This document shows, one piece after another, positions 1 to 12,933 of a DNA stretch of 64,000 nucleotides (positions are counted from its first letter, which is position 1; each line of letters begins with the position of its first letter). The position numbers and the translations under genes were made by a program. Source of the DNA: Steinernema hermaphroditum (lineage: Eukaryota > Nematoda > Chromadorea > Rhabditida > Steinernematidae); NCBI GenBank assembly GCA_030435675.1, contig CM059622.1:4588001-4652000 (forward strand). Reading direction: 5' to 3'. Under the pieces are notes generated by a model that worked only from the letters and a program-made list of their open reading frames with translations, ran no database searches and was not told the origin of the DNA.

Positions 1-2523
1 TTTTTCCCAATTTTTTCTAATTCAGGACGACACTTCTCAAAGTGCACAAAGGGTGCAAGAACGCGTCCTTTCGCCGACTCACTCCATTAGCGATACTTTT
101 TTGATCAACTATGCGTCGAGTCAATCAAAAATGATGACCACATAATTGTTCCTTAGCGAAGGCGGAACAAAAGTGATAAAAAGTGATCGATGAAAACTAG
201 TTGTCAATGCGGTTGGTGGAAGTCGCGGAATAATTCCTGCAGCTGCTCTTGCGTGGCTAACGACTGTAAAGAGGGTCAGCGGGAGTGGATGCTCGCAAAG
301 CTGATGGAATTCCAATCGCTTGTTAGCATAGAATGAACGAAGTAGTTTTCTCCATTTGTCGGTTTTGGCAATGACCGAACTCTCTGTTGTCGCGGCCCAT
401 GTTTAGGCAAGAGAAACACATGTCTACTAGGCTAAAATTTAGCACAGTAGTAGTATTACTGGAGTGTAATATTTCTCCAAAATGTGAAATCTCTAGGATA
501 TCAACTCCATGTTATCCATTCTCAGTTACGAGGTATCCGTTTCCTACCAGTGACACTAGTGACTACTTGCAGAACATGATAGTCGAGTCTGGCGGGCTTT
601 CCAAAGGAATATGCACCTTGTCACCAAAACACAACTACACAACTATGAGCTTAAGCTAGTATTGAGCCCTTCGAAATCACCGATGGGAAAGGTATCTATC
701 AGACAGTATCTGGTCAGGATGACTAGCATTCCTTTTCAAACAAAATTATCGGTGTGTCGTTCAGTTTTTTAACGGACTACTCTACTCACTCTAGTCGTAC
801 CACACTCCATCGAAATCGCCGAGTATCACGGTTTGAAGATCCCCTCTAAGTGTCGAACTAACAAAACATTCCTTTCTCCTTTTTTGGTATACGAACTACT
901 AACTGTTTTACGATTTCTGAACGGACTTTCAGATGAAAAGAGCACTGGCAGGTTAGAAGATCATCATTGATGATCACACAGCTCCTTTGTGAATGCTGTA
1001 AAGTCGTTAGAAACTTTTCAAAAGTCGACTTTCCCGCGCCTTTCCGTTTTAATGTCACAAACCCGTCAGCAGCTTGATCAGTCAGGTTTTGCGACGATGA
1101 TCAACTGATCACAACTCCGATCTCTCACCCCCTCATAATCACTTCATCTTTGTAACCAACACCTTCCGCCCTCGCGCCTCCTTACTTGTCAACGGATACA
1201 ACCGGAAATCGGCCTAATCGGTTCATTAACCCCTGTAAAGGAAACGATTGTGTCTTTGTTGTTTTGTTTTGGCAAAAAGCGGTCACACCCCGAGAAGAGG
1301 AAAAATTCCCGATGATTCATGGCGTCGATGTGACACCTGTAGGCGCGGGACAAAGGTAAAAGTCCGTCTTTTTGTAATTGAACCGAATGTGCCGTTGCGT
1401 AAGGTGATCCAAAACCTGTCAGCGAACAAGTGCAAGAACCTCTTACGTGATGTCTCTATGGGTAACTCATAGCGAAACATGTTTTGCCCGAAAGGAGATC
1501 GCTGTTCGAGTAGTGAACCTTAGACATTGTAGGTGGAGGTTACGCTACAACTACTACGTCATTCGAGTAGGTGTAGGTCTTTCAGGTCAAAATATCGGAA
1601 GTCAGGTATTCTCGAACAGTGCACGTATTTCTGCAGTGGTTCTGTGCATTACAGAACTGTTCTACTATTGCTGTTTGCATCCCCTTTTCATATTCGCAAA
1701 GAATATCACTTATATTCTAAGGCCGCCATGTTTTTGGGCGAACCTCGATTGTGTAACCTGTTTTAAGGAAAAAAATATAATTGCTCCTTTTTCGGATTGA
1801 CAGATCATAAAGACAGCGACAGCTCTTAATCTTTCACGTTTCACCTTCATCGTTAAGTCGATCTTACTTAGGAAGTGTACTTGCTTTCTGCTTTTAAGTT
1901 ACAACTATGTGAGCAATATTGACTTTAACATTTGATTTGACGGTGGCTAATCTATTCTCCGTCTGTATTGAAGAAACAAAAAAATATAGGTCTGCATCTG
2001 ACGCGACCTAATAGAATTCTGCACGCGAGAGGGTTTGGTGTAATTTCGTTGATGAATTGCCTATGTTTTATTGCAAACTCTGTGAGATCGTCTACGGTTC
2101 TGCGTTCGGTTCGCACGTAGGCAACCGACACGCAACTTTTTTGGATAATGAGACCAAAATTTGAATCTTTCTGTTGAATTTATCTCAGAAACAACCAACA
2201 AAACAAAAAAAGCTAGGCCCGATTTTAGAAATTTTCGAAAATATTCGAGCCTAAACTGATGTACTGCTAGCAAAATTAGATCCGAAATGTCTAACCGGGC
2301 CAATGAGAGTCGAACACGATTTTCTTTGGGAGGCGCGAGCCAGCGCATATAGCGAAATCTCACCAAATCGGCTTAACTTCTAACGATCCAAAATACATTA
2401 TATTTACAAAGTGAAGTCACAACTTTTTCTACCTGTTCAAATTAAGCTCCAAATTTTTTGTTCTCGCTTTTTTAAAAATTTGTGAACACTTCTAAGAATT
2501 CTATGCAAAGTTTAGCATCAGAT
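1..2523. other. Intergenic, no supported gene
   Basis: Moderately AT-rich sequence. All open frames are under about 120 codons, lack the C/G-ending codon bias of the real exons in this window, and do not form a splice-consistent chain. No RNA gene was recognised. Confidence 0.6.
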
Positions 2524-2695
2524 ACGGGTTTTCATCAGAACTAAAAGCATGCATACGTATAATAAAAAGGGACAGTTTGAATGTTTTTTTTGTGTGGTAT
2601 TTGTTCCGATAACAGGCCATTTTCCACAAAAAAAACATTCAAACTGTCCTTTTTTATTATACGTATGCATGTTTTCAGTTCTAAAAAATACCCGT
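2524..2695. mobile_element. Palindromic foldback element (MITE-like)
   Basis: The two halves are near-perfect reverse complements. The left arm starts with ACGGGT and the right arm ends with ACCCGT. The inner arms (about 2548-2595 and 2625-2672) match almost base for base, around a loop of about 30 bases. Because of the symmetry, both strands give the same short open frame, which is an artefact and not a gene. There is no transposase, so it would have to be a non-autonomous DNA element moved in trans. The high arm identity suggests fairly recent origin or gene conversion. I did not find a clear target-site duplication. Confidence 0.8.
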
Positions 2696-5640
2696 TCCCT
2701 CATTTCGCTCACCAGAGTTAAGTATTCACCTGCAAAATTGGGGTAAACAACATTCCACTAAGGGAACAAATCTTTGATGTCCACAAACTCCGTCTTTAGG
2801 TCTTTCCGCTCATCACAAAAGTGTCGCCAATTCTCAACTTGCAGGTGTTTACTTTGTGATAGCGTTCCACCGACTTCGATTTCATAATCGACGTGTTTTC
2901 GCGATTCAAATCCCGATAAGTTTGATGGAGTAGCCGTTCAAACTCAAAACAGCGCACGTTGAACCCTTACGTTTGTCAATATCGCTAGTGGTGATCTCTG
3001 GTAGCAGGGAAGAAGGCTTCAAGAACCTGTTTGCCGGGACAGAATTCAACTTTCGGAAGTTGTCGTTCTTTTGCTCTTTTGTGGTCCCAAAGGCGTCTAG
3101 CCGAGACTAACTGAGCTGTTTAATTAAATCATCGACACAGTTCCACTCGGCTGCAGGCGCTCCCCTTCGGTCGCCGTTTCCGAACGCCATTGTGGGGCGA
3201 TCGCACGCCTATTTTTTCGCAGAATCACTCCGTGACGTCACAATTGTGTGGCGTCGATGATTCGTGCAAATGTTCACGAGATCGAAAGCACGGCCGCAGA
3301 GGTGGCCGCAGGAGAAGAGGAAGAAGACTGCGTCGGAGTTTTGACTTTTAGATCGTGAACTATTGGCGTCGCCTTGGGTCAGGCCGTTAAGGGGTTTATC
3401 GTAAAAGAGAATAAAAACCAACTTTTCTGCAATGGTGGTTCTTGATGCAATAAAGAAAAACGAACTTTGTGAGAAATGGCATCTTCTCGCCGCTCTGAGC
3501 CGATATCTATAATTGAGCAGCATAGCGAAGATCTCCATTTGCTAAATAAGAAGCTGAACATGCACTGAAAGGCACATACTCTTGGTTTCGCGGGGTACAT
3601 TTTCTTCTAAAACGCAGTGACTAATCATCAAACGAGGTTCAAAACGTGTTCTTGAGTACGAAAACTGACGTTTCATAGCTAGTTTCACTTTTTATGATAA
3701 TCTAGCAAACATTCTAGCAAACCGTTTTTGGGCTTTATGGAATCAATCTCCAAAAATCCAGAAAAAAGGAATCTGACTGGACCACATCACAAAAAAAACG
3801 CTCCATGGCGCGGTCTGTTTTCCTGTTGGTGCCTCATTCGAGTTTAATGAGCTGTCAGTAATTGGAATTGTGTGTACGCTGGCAAGCGTGAGTGTACAGA
3901 ACAACGCTGCACTTCATAGCACCGCATACGCCCACTGCTTTGGCGGCGTTGGAGTTTTTCTGTTTATCAGTTCGAGATCATCGATGCAGCATAACCTCCC
4001 TGCCTATGGAAAGCCCTCTTACGCGATATGTCTTCTAGTATATGCACTTACCTGATATCGGACTCTCAGCATGCTTAATGACGTTCCTTTGATGATACGA
4101 CGATGATGACACGCCTCTCCCTGCAGCAAACCGCGTAAATTTTTGTTTACATTTAAAAAACATACAAAAATTGAAAGCTTATACAGATCATTCATTTATC
4201 ATAGCTGATTTCTTACCTAATTCTATGCACATTTCAACCGCAAAAGTACCGTAATCTCCAATATAGCCCTTTGAAGTTTCTTTCCTTATTCCTCGATAAG
4301 AATCGCTTCCTGATAAAACTCTCCACCGTCTACGTCACAGTCGGAGAACGCCCGCACATCTGACCTTTGGATTTTCGCGATTTTTGGCTGTGCGTGACGG
4401 AAGTGATGACCCAGTTTGTTTTGTTTCTGCTCGGCGCTGAAATTAATAGCGACGCGAGAAGGCCCTTAACAGTTCGCTCCAGTTCGCGGAACGCGTTTTT
4501 GCATATCCCATCGGGATGGATAATACGTGGGATCGCTTTAATCACAGTACTCACACTTTCTGTAGTCTGTTGATAGTGTCGAAGACGTGCAGAAAAAGGA
4601 ATCAAATGGACGGTTCCTGAGTCGCAAACAGGCCTAGGCTGCCCTTTTATTTTCGACAATTGCAGTAAAAACTGTTCGAAATAGCAAGTTGCTGTGTCTC
4701 TTTTCTAACGCCTTTGTGGTCTTCTTGGTGTTTTCCAGTCTTTAGGGACACAAACCATAATGTCCAGTGGCACATGTCATGTATAAAAGAAAGTGCTAAG
4801 CTATCACAAGTGTTTTTGTGGTTCGCCCTCCGAATTTTTCCTTACAGATTTCCTCTCAAAACCGTTGACTTTGACTGTGATGTCCACTTTCCTACTTGAA
4901 CCAAATGAGAATCAGAAGCTAAGGTGTGACACATGTCTTCCTTAACGCCGTGTATTAGGGCGTAACCTGTTGATCCAAAAGTATAGATTCGTTTGCAACT
5001 AGATAATAGAATTCCTATGTATGCTTCAAAACAAACCCCTCTCTGTTATTTATTATCCTACGGATTTTAGAACTTCAAAGCATTTTTGGTCAGCTGAGTA
5101 CCAGGCCCAGCCTTTAGTGTATATTTCAGCTTATCTCGGGAAGAAGGTCTTAAGCCGCATTTTTATTTTTTTAATGGTGTTTTTCTCTTAAGATAGCACC
5201 TCAACCTATCATGTACATCTTGATCGGCGCGTCGACTATCTCGTTTTCAACAAAGGGCACAAGTTGTCAGCTGATCAATCTCTAATTCTGGTCATTCCCA
5301 CTTCTTTCTGCAACTAAATAACTCGATCTGTGTTACTTGTACTTGTCAGTTTTCTGTGGACCCGCCGCTCCAAAACAGGCTACATCTGATCAACCCCATT
5401 GTGGACTTCTTCGCGTACCTATCAGAAACTTCGGTCCGCACCCCACCCATTCCGGTAAACAAAGGGAACAGGAAGACCTCAACGAACTAAGCGCAAACAT
5501 AACAATTAACGGAAGTTAACCACTCTACCGCTCTAATCGATTACCCATCGAACACTTCACTGAATTTTTTCCGCTCCCCTTTTTCCATTTAGCATTCTTG
5601 CCGTAATCAATTTCCATTAGCTCGATTGCTTTGTGAGAAC
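2696..5640. other. Intergenic, no supported gene
   Basis: No splice-consistent coding chain was found. At about 4330-4660 both strands stay open for about 70-110 codons over the same bases. This can mark a dispersed repeat, but I see no second copy here and recognise no domain. Confidence 0.5.
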
Positions 5641-6212
5641 CCGTTCGCGGTTCTCGAAAAGCCTAGAAGAAGTTTTGACTCTTGTGGATTTGCATGGTTC
5701 AAATCCCCGCCAAGTGGCTCCGCCCACTTCCGACTGATCATCGTTTCCCAGCCACGTCCTTTCCACCCCCGTGTCCGTCAATGACCCAATCGATCACCTT
5801 TGCCCTAACAAACCGGTACAAAACCATCTCGTTCCCAACCGAGCGTTGTTCTTCGGCGCTTACGTCAGGCTCCCGCCCTGAAGGCGTCCAGTTGCCACTT
5901 GTGTGTACCTAAGCGGCGTGACCTTCGTCTTCTTCCATCGGCTCCCTCCCATTCAGGCGAACCGTCGATGTCACAAATCGGCAAAAGGATCACTTTCCGG
6001 GTAATTGTACTGGTAATTGAGGGCGGCGAAAACGGAAAACAAGCGCCTGCGCCGCTCCCTCCCCCTCCACTGCCAAATAGTTCGGCGTTGTTCGTCGTTG
6101 TGGGATTAGAATCAGGTGTTTCGCGCATCAAACGTGTTTTTCTTGTGCATTCGCAAGTGATTGACGCGAGTCAATGTGCCCTCCTCGCCAAGTCGACCTT
6201 TTGCGGTTACAG
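5641..6212 (+). promoter_or_regulatory. GC-rich upstream region and trans-splice acceptor of PTR gene A
   Basis: The bases before PTR gene A are clearly richer in G and C than the surrounding intergenic DNA. They end in a pyrimidine-rich 3' splice site, GGTTACAG, at 6205-6212, ten bases before the start codon. With no coding exon upstream, the simplest reading is a spliced-leader acceptor, with the preceding bases forming outron and promoter. An untranslated first exon is the alternative. No unambiguous TATA box was identified. Confidence 0.45.
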
Positions 6213-6222
6213 GTAAAACAAC

Positions 6223-9200
6223 ATGAACCTGAAAGTCCATCCCGAAAATGGCGGGAAGCAACTCGAGAAGACCGTGGATGTCGGACCGAACTTCGACTCC
6301 AGGCTGACTACCCCTCCCAGTTCGAGCAGTGCCAGTTCAGGTGAGGGCACGTTTTACGGCCTATCGATTTGATCGTCAGCCGCAGCTGCATGGCATAGAA
6401 AAACTCCTGAAAATGTGTTTGCAGATTCCTCATCGAACATGGAGCCGCCTCAAGAAGAAACGCGGCTCATGAAAGCGATTGCGAAATGCTATAGGGCCTG
6501 GGCCCATTTCATCGCGAATCACGCTGTGGGAACGATCATCTTCTGCACTATTTTGACTATTGTTTGTACTATCAAGATAGTGAAAACACCGTAAGTTAAC
6601 TGTTCTGTCGATTTCGTGTCCTTGGTTCAAAGGAGAACTAAACTGACATATGATCATCATAAAGAGTCACGAAAACAGTTTCTGAAGTCGAACGTCATTG
6701 ATATGTTTATTTTTTTCCGCCTCACAAACTGTTTTCACCATCGCTGTTGTAGGCAGGAAAACGACATTGCCGGGTATACCCCTTATGGCGCCCGATCTCG
6801 CGACGAGTACGAGGTGCGGCAAGAGTTTTTTGCGGAGAACGGCGCAGGCGTCAACATATTCGTATTAGTTCTGGCGAAAGACGGCGGATCTCTCCTTCGT
6901 GACGACTACCTCAACGAAACCATCCAGGTGCGCTACCAATTTAACTCATCTGTAATAGGTCTTGTAAATTACAGATCAATGACCACGTTGTCACCAACTT
7001 CACCATCCTCAATCACCACACTGGTCAACGGGAGTCGTATTCGCAGTTCTGCTACAGTTTCTGCAGTATTAACGAACCGATTAGGCATTTCTATGTATGT
7101 TTCGAAGTCAAAAGAGGCGATATTGTTGTTTGTTTTCAGAATGGTCTCCGCATCCAGGAAAGCCGATTGGCCGCCGGCGAAGCGCTCAATGAAAGGATCA
7201 TGTTGAATTATCCGATTTCGACTCTTTATGGACGGCAGATGAGTCTGCAGGTGAGAGCGACGTGCAGAAATAAACGAAAATATAAGCAAAAACAAGTATT
7301 TTGGTTATTCAAAGATTCAAACAATGAGGGATTTAGTTCAAAGATGCGAGATAAACTGTCCTCTTTCAGCCCAACTTCTTCGGCGTAACCCTAGCCAATG
7401 AAGCCCTTCCCTCGAACACCTCGATGGTTGGCACAATTTCTCCGTCCATCTCCAACATGCTCTCCTCCCGTATGTTAGCCCTGCACTACAAAGCGGAACG
7501 CGTTGGCGGTTGGACCGACATGGAACTGAAAGCGTACGAGATGGCCATTTCCAACTACTTCCAATTGTGAGTTTTGACCTCCTTGCAAAAAGAAGTTGAC
7601 GACCTTCTGGCGGCGCCAATTTACTTCTGTCGTGTGCCATTTTAAGGTCAAACAGATTGGCAAACCCGTTCTCTCCAGTAATTTGCACATTTCAGTGAAT
7701 ACAAGAGCGAGAGAATAAGGGTGCTCACCCTCAGCACAACATTTGTGGAATCAGAAGTTGTCAGAGGGGGTATGAGGATGCTTCCCTTCTTGATCGTCGG
7801 ATTCGCCATCATGTTCACATGTTCCTCCATTACAACTTTCCTTTCGGCGGCCTACTTCGAGCAGATCTCGATCCACAAGTTCTCTCTCGCCTTCGCCGCG
7901 TGTGTGTGTCCCTTCATGGCTTGCGGAACGGCTCTGGGTCTTCTCTTCTTTGCCGGCGTCCGCTTCGGATCCGTTTTGTGCGTTACACCTTTCCTTGTCC
8001 TGGCCATCGGAGTCGACGACGCCTACCTCATGATCCACTCGTGGCAAAGAGTGTCTCGTCGCCTCAAGCAGTACCCTGTACAGGAAGACTCCGTAGGCTA
8101 CAGATTAGCCGAAGTTCTGACTGACACCGGTCCGGCCATTCTTATCTCCGCGTCCACTAACATCCTGGCCGACGCTGTTGGATCCTTCACTGGATCTCCG
8201 GAAATTACACTTTTGTGTATCGGTAATATGGGAGCTCTTTTTGTCGACTTCTTTTTCCAGGTAGAAATTTTCTTGTTGAAACCAAAGACAAACGGTCTTC
8301 TTTTAGATCACCTTCTACACCGCCGTGATGGCTGTTGCAGGACACTTCGAGATTGAAGCGGAGAAGAAGCAGAAGAACAAGCTGCAGATTGAGATTGGTG
8401 ATGACAACAGCGTGAACATCAAAAACACCTGCTGCAAGGTAAGAAGCAAAGAATGCTTAACCGTTTCACATATGGCCAGAAGCATGTAGTTGGAGGGTCC
8501 CAAAGTCCCTTAAAGTGAACTTCTACATGACCTTTTCGTTCAAAATGTTGCTTTGCGGATCGAAAAGTACTCCTCACTTTCAACATATAGAACTAGTTCG
8601 GCGCGACAATCAGCGAAAATGGCGCTAATTCTGTTCCATGAACTTCACGCACTGTCTAGTGTCCGCTATCAAGAAACGATTTGGCGAACAAGGGGTCTGT
8701 GGAATGTGGTCGCTTTAGAGTACAGATCTCAGAGCAGGGACAAGTTAGACGATAGGTCAAGTTCTGCAAGTTCTGTTCAAAAACATGTTGACATGATACG
8801 GTCATCAAAAAGACGAGCAAAGCTCATTTCTATGACTCAACTTCACAAGGATCGTTAAATTTCAGAATTCGGGAACATTCCACGACACTGTCAAAGAGAA
8901 CTTCTCCGACTTTATCGCCAAGTATGTCGAGTTCATCACAAGCAAGACGATGTCCACGGTTGTTTGTCTTCTCTGGATAGGCTTCGTCGTTTTCTCGGCA
9001 ATTGTAACGACAGATCCATGTACAGTACCTACAGTAACCCTCTGACTTCAGGGCATTTCAAAACTTTCTATCAGCCTGACCGTCGAAAAGCTCTTCTCTT
9101 CCGACTCATGCCTCATCGAGATGGACCATTTACGTGTGGCCAACGTAATTCCCCACTATACTGTAGCTACAGTATTCATCAACAATCCCGGAGATCTGAC

Positions 9201-11701
9201 AGACCCCAAGAGACTTGCCCGTCTGAACGCCCTCGTTGCTGAGATGGAATCTCTGCCCGAGTCATGGGGCTCTAACTCGACGAACTACTTCCTTAAGGAT
9301 CTCCTGTCGTACGAGAAGCTGAAGAACGAGTGGGAACGCGAAGAGTTGGGCGTTGTTGGCTCCAACGAGACCGGTAAGTAAGATATTCTGAGTGGAAAAA
9401 AAAACTGGAAAGTGATGTGGCGGTATATGACAAATGCGGTAATCTCTCGATTTCGTCATCGGTTGAGCGAAGGCGGAATTGTCTTGGGATGTTTTGAGTG
9501 CATTTTGTTTCAACAGGGCGACGAAGTGTGTGTTGTATGATCGAGATCATGACGGGCGTGGTGCTGGGAGTGGAATCCAGTAGCAAAAGGGGAACCGCAT
9601 TTGACAAATAACTGACTAATCATACCAACAGAATACTTCATCAAAAGGGAAAGCAAAGCAAAAACCCTTACTGCATTTGCTCGCTAAGAAAACTGAACGC
9701 CCAATATGGACAGAAACATGTGCCATAAGCTGTCGTGCACAGCATTTCGATACCCAAAGCGAGAATGTCGACAGCGCGCCCGCTTACGTGCACTCGTTTC
9801 ATACGTCACGAATTCGGCGAACAACAATCGGCTTTGGGTGCAAAATGTTGCCATTGTTTACCATCGGGCGAAAGTGGGTGACCAAGATCAAGACCACTCG
9901 GTCATATGCATCAAAACACTGCTCATATTGGTTCTTGTTTGATGAACTCGAGATGTAACGTGCGTCATGGTTGTTCGGCACCTATAGTCATTATTTTGAG
10001 CAGAGCAAGTTTTGCTGGTGACCCCCAAATGGGTTCAACATCCAGCACCTTTTTGTAGCAGACAAATTTCATGGGGTTAGCTGATCCATAAAACTGAGAG
10101 CATGATTCGTGATATCATTAAGTGCACAGTCTTCTTCATATAAACTGAAATTGATTCGGAAGGAGAGGGTGGTAACATTTTGTAATTGTTGAAGAAACTA
10201 TACCAAAACGACGATGATCAGTGGTCACCGACTCGTCGATGCCAGTCATTGCCATGTGCTGTCACACAAACATGACCACACTAGAGCCGCAAACACTAAT
10301 TAACTGAACTTGTTTTCGATTTTGTTTTGATTTGAGACAGATCGAAAAATCATGGATGATCGGTGCGGGCAGATTGTCAGGGAGAGCAGAACATTGATCT
10401 GGCCATCACAGGGAAGAGCTTCACTGACTACCATCCTGCACCGGTGTCAAGTTGAATTGTTCCACGAAACAGGCCACATTCGAAGAAATCGCTTTCAAAA
10501 ATGCATGGTTAATGCTTTCAATAGATTAGTTTTCTGCCCTTCAATTTGTCAAAATCTCCTACTATACACTCCCCTACCTATGTCCCGGTTCCGTATCTCG
10601 TTCTTTGTAATGACGCCATGCTTTCGTCATTTAACTACTGCCCACAGCATCTAATCCTAGCCTACTTCTGACTTTGACGCAAGCCACCACATCCCAAAGG
10701 GACTAATTAATGTTTAAAATAGAATCTGCTGAATGCCTAATTGCAGCTGTGGCTGAAGGAAGAACCGGCTTCGATGCTGAAGATCTACCGACATTCCTCA
10801 AGTGGCCTGAATACGAAATGTGGAGAGGATTCGTGAAACTGCAAAAGGACAAACAGAATAATACGCATTTGCAAAAGTTCTGGTTCACAACAGCCTATCA
10901 CGGCGACCGCTTGGTTAAGTGGTTCGAGAGAGGAAATATTCTGCATAGATGGAGACAGATCGTAGACAAGTACAAGTAAGTTGTAGGTAAAGTGTAATGT
11001 ATAAAATGCATCACTTCAGGGATGAATTCAATGCTTCGGTCTACCACGACGATGCCATCTACCTCGACCTCATCGACAACATGCCCACTGACACGTGGCA
11101 GTCAGCATTGGCCACTCTCTCCTGCATGGCCTTCATCTGCTTCGTCTTCATGTACAACAAGTTTACCGTTTTCGTCTCCTCTGCCGCGATCGCCTCCATC
11201 ATGACCGGCATGCTGGGTATCCTCACCTGGCAAGGCGTCTCCATGGATCCTATTATGATGGCCGCCATGATCATCTCCATTGGATTCAGCGTTGATATTC
11301 CTGCTCACGTCGCCTATCACTACCACAGTGCCGGTCTTCACGCCGACCATGCACTTACAGTCCAACAAAGACTGAGGCATTGTCTTTCTTCCGTCGGTTT
11401 CCCGGCTCTCCAGGCAGCTCTGAGCACAAACCTCTGTGTTTTGAGTCTTCTTTTCGTGCCTATCTACATGTCACACGTAAGGCAACTTTTGGATGCTAGT
11501 CCCAATGGAACTCTTTAGATTTTCGTGCGAATCATGTGCCTCTGCGTCATTCTCTGCATCTTCCACGGCCTCATCATCATCCCAGCGGTATTTGCGGTCG
11601 TCGACAGGATAGCGCGCTTCTGTCGCCACTCGCGAAAGCGTAGAAAGACGCTACAGAAGAAGGAGCAGAGCAGCAACTCCACCATCAACGAGAGCGCCTG
11701 A
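6223..11701 (+). CDS. Patched-related (PTR) sterol-sensing-domain membrane protein A
   Basis: Thirteen exons give one continuous 970-aa frame: 6223-6340, 6425-6590, 6753-6927, 6975-7094, 7140-7250, 7370-7566, 7696-8260, 8307-8438, 8866-9003, 9052-9373, 10747-10975, 11020-11476 and 11519-11701. All introns are GT-AG and all phases agree. It is a 12-pass RND-type protein: a Ser-rich cytosolic N-terminus, TM1 at about 73-92, a large ectodomain with Cys pairs, a sterol-sensing block at about 325-500 containing GVDDAYLMIHSWQR (from residue 401), a second ectodomain (about 575-765), and a second membrane bundle with GFSVDIPAHV at 846-855. The C-tail is basic. The two G-x-x-D-type motifs match the proton-relay positions of Patched, Dispatched and RND pumps. 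Nematode PTR proteins act in apical membranes in cuticle, moulting and lipid handling; the substrate is inferred, not seen. PTR gene B, downstream and tail to tail, is the paralogue. Exact PTR orthology is not claimed. Confidence 0.93.
9374..10746 (+). other. Large intron 10 of PTR gene A
   Basis: This 1.37-kb intron separates ...NETG from AVAEG within the second ectodomain. It starts GTAAGTAAG and ends in ATTGCAG. Short open frames inside it have no consistent coding signal. PTR gene B has no intron at the matching place, so it was gained here or lost there. No nested gene or mobile element was recognised. Confidence 0.7.
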
Positions 11702-12549
11702 GGCGCCCACCTCGTCAATCCTCCAAAGTGCTTTAAGTCGTCTCACGTCACTCCACTTGCTCCTTCACTTCCCATTTGCTCACTATTGTATACCAAAAAC
11801 AGTAGTCGGCGCTCCCTCGTTTGGACCGTTTCTCTGTTTGGTTTCTGTATATGTAACGTTGGATTTTTATTGAACAAAGAAGGACAACTGTACTACGAGC
11901 ACCACAGTAGGGTTGTCGAATGTTCTACAACGACTATTCGAAGGATAGAATATTGTTTGGTTACAAAGCTAGCTGCTGTCTTAGTTAGCGTAGCTGGTCA
12001 GGGGATCGACACTGGGTTTGCGATGAAGATTTTCTCGCTGGGCTCGTAGCATATGAAATATCTTTGCGGTATTTATGCAGTACCTGAAAAAGTTTATCCA
12101 ACTGATGGGCATTAGTTTGAGCTGGGTGAAAAATTGCTCAACCTGAAAGGGCCTCTTGATGGGTATGATGGCTTAACTCAGTTGCACTGACCCTTATCAT
12201 TATTCATCATTATGCAACGCATGTTTTTCTCTTCATTGGACGTTTTATCGCCGAGAGGACCGATCGAAATTATTTTTTATTATGGAAAGATAGACAGGAT
12301 GAGTTGCTATTTCAAGCGCTCGTAGCAAAAAATCGTTGAGGATGCGGATTTCCTAAAGACCTCAATAAGATCATGATGACCCTATCAATATGCACCCTGC
12401 GCTCACTGATAGTAAGGTGCGATAGCGAGAAAACAACCTTCGACTTTGACTTTTAGGTCGAAGTAACTAGCGGTGGTCATAATTTATCACTTATCACTTC
12501 TCAGCACGGGTCGGTAGCACACACAACGGCGCTTTCCCTCTCTATTGAT
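11702..12549. other. 3' flank of PTR gene A and upstream region of the insulin-like gene
   Basis: This holds the PTR gene A 3' UTR, for which I found no perfect AATAAA, followed by the presumed promoter of the insulin-like gene. No further coding exon is evident. Confidence 0.5.
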
Positions 12550-12932
12550 ATGAATGACATGGTTGTATTCGTTATTCTCGCCTTCGTAGCTACTCATGGC
12601 ATGCTTTTAAATAATCGAGAAAAGTCGCTGATCGCCTTTCGTGATGTTGTAGTCATGGAATACGCGGCTGATGGCTTGCTGGCGCTCTGGAGGACAAGAC
12701 GAGCGCAGAAGGAAAACCGAAGGAAAGCGTGCGGCTCCCAGCTACAAGCACTGGTTGTCGAAATTTGTAATCGCTGCATCCTGGCCAGAAGTAAGTAGCA
12801 GTTGTCGCACATAACCCAAAAGAACACTTTTCAGATATTGGCTCCGTTGATGAGCTGTATCGTCGTTGCTGTGGAGAAGGTTGTCGAACTTCCGATATAT
12901 TGAAAGGAGCTTGCTGTGATTCCCCGAAATAA
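12550..12932 (+). CDS. Insulin-like peptide precursor
   Basis: Two exons (12550-12790 and 12835-12932), joined by a 44-bp GT-AG intron in phase 1, encode 112 aa. Residues 1-20 form a hydrophobic signal peptide. A pro-segment with paired basic residues (RTRR, NRRK) precedes the B-chain-like part, with Cys at 61, 73 and 76: CG-x10-C as in insulin, plus one extra Cys. After a short linker with no obvious C-peptide comes the A-chain-like part: RRCC at 90-93, then C97, C107 and C108. Eight cysteines would allow four disulfides, like the nematode insulins that carry one bond more than vertebrate insulin. The intron between the B and A parts is also usual for the family. The stop codon overlaps AATAAA at 12928-12933, so the 3' UTR should be very short. 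The product would be secreted and act on an insulin receptor as agonist or antagonist; the sequence does not say which. Confidence 0.88.
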
Positions 12933-12933
12933 A
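12928..12933 (+). terminator. Poly(A) signal overlapping the insulin-like stop codon
   Basis: A perfect AATAAA in which the TAA is the stop codon of the insulin-like gene. Cleavage would fall about 10-20 bases later. Confidence 0.6.

Noticed and set aside
2518..2746. Two 64-65 codon frames on opposite strands with the same peptide start
   Set aside because: They arise from the symmetry of the palindromic element and not from coding.
5680..5715. B-box-like GGTTCAAATCC
   Set aside because: No A box or foldable arms at the right distance upstream; not a tRNA.
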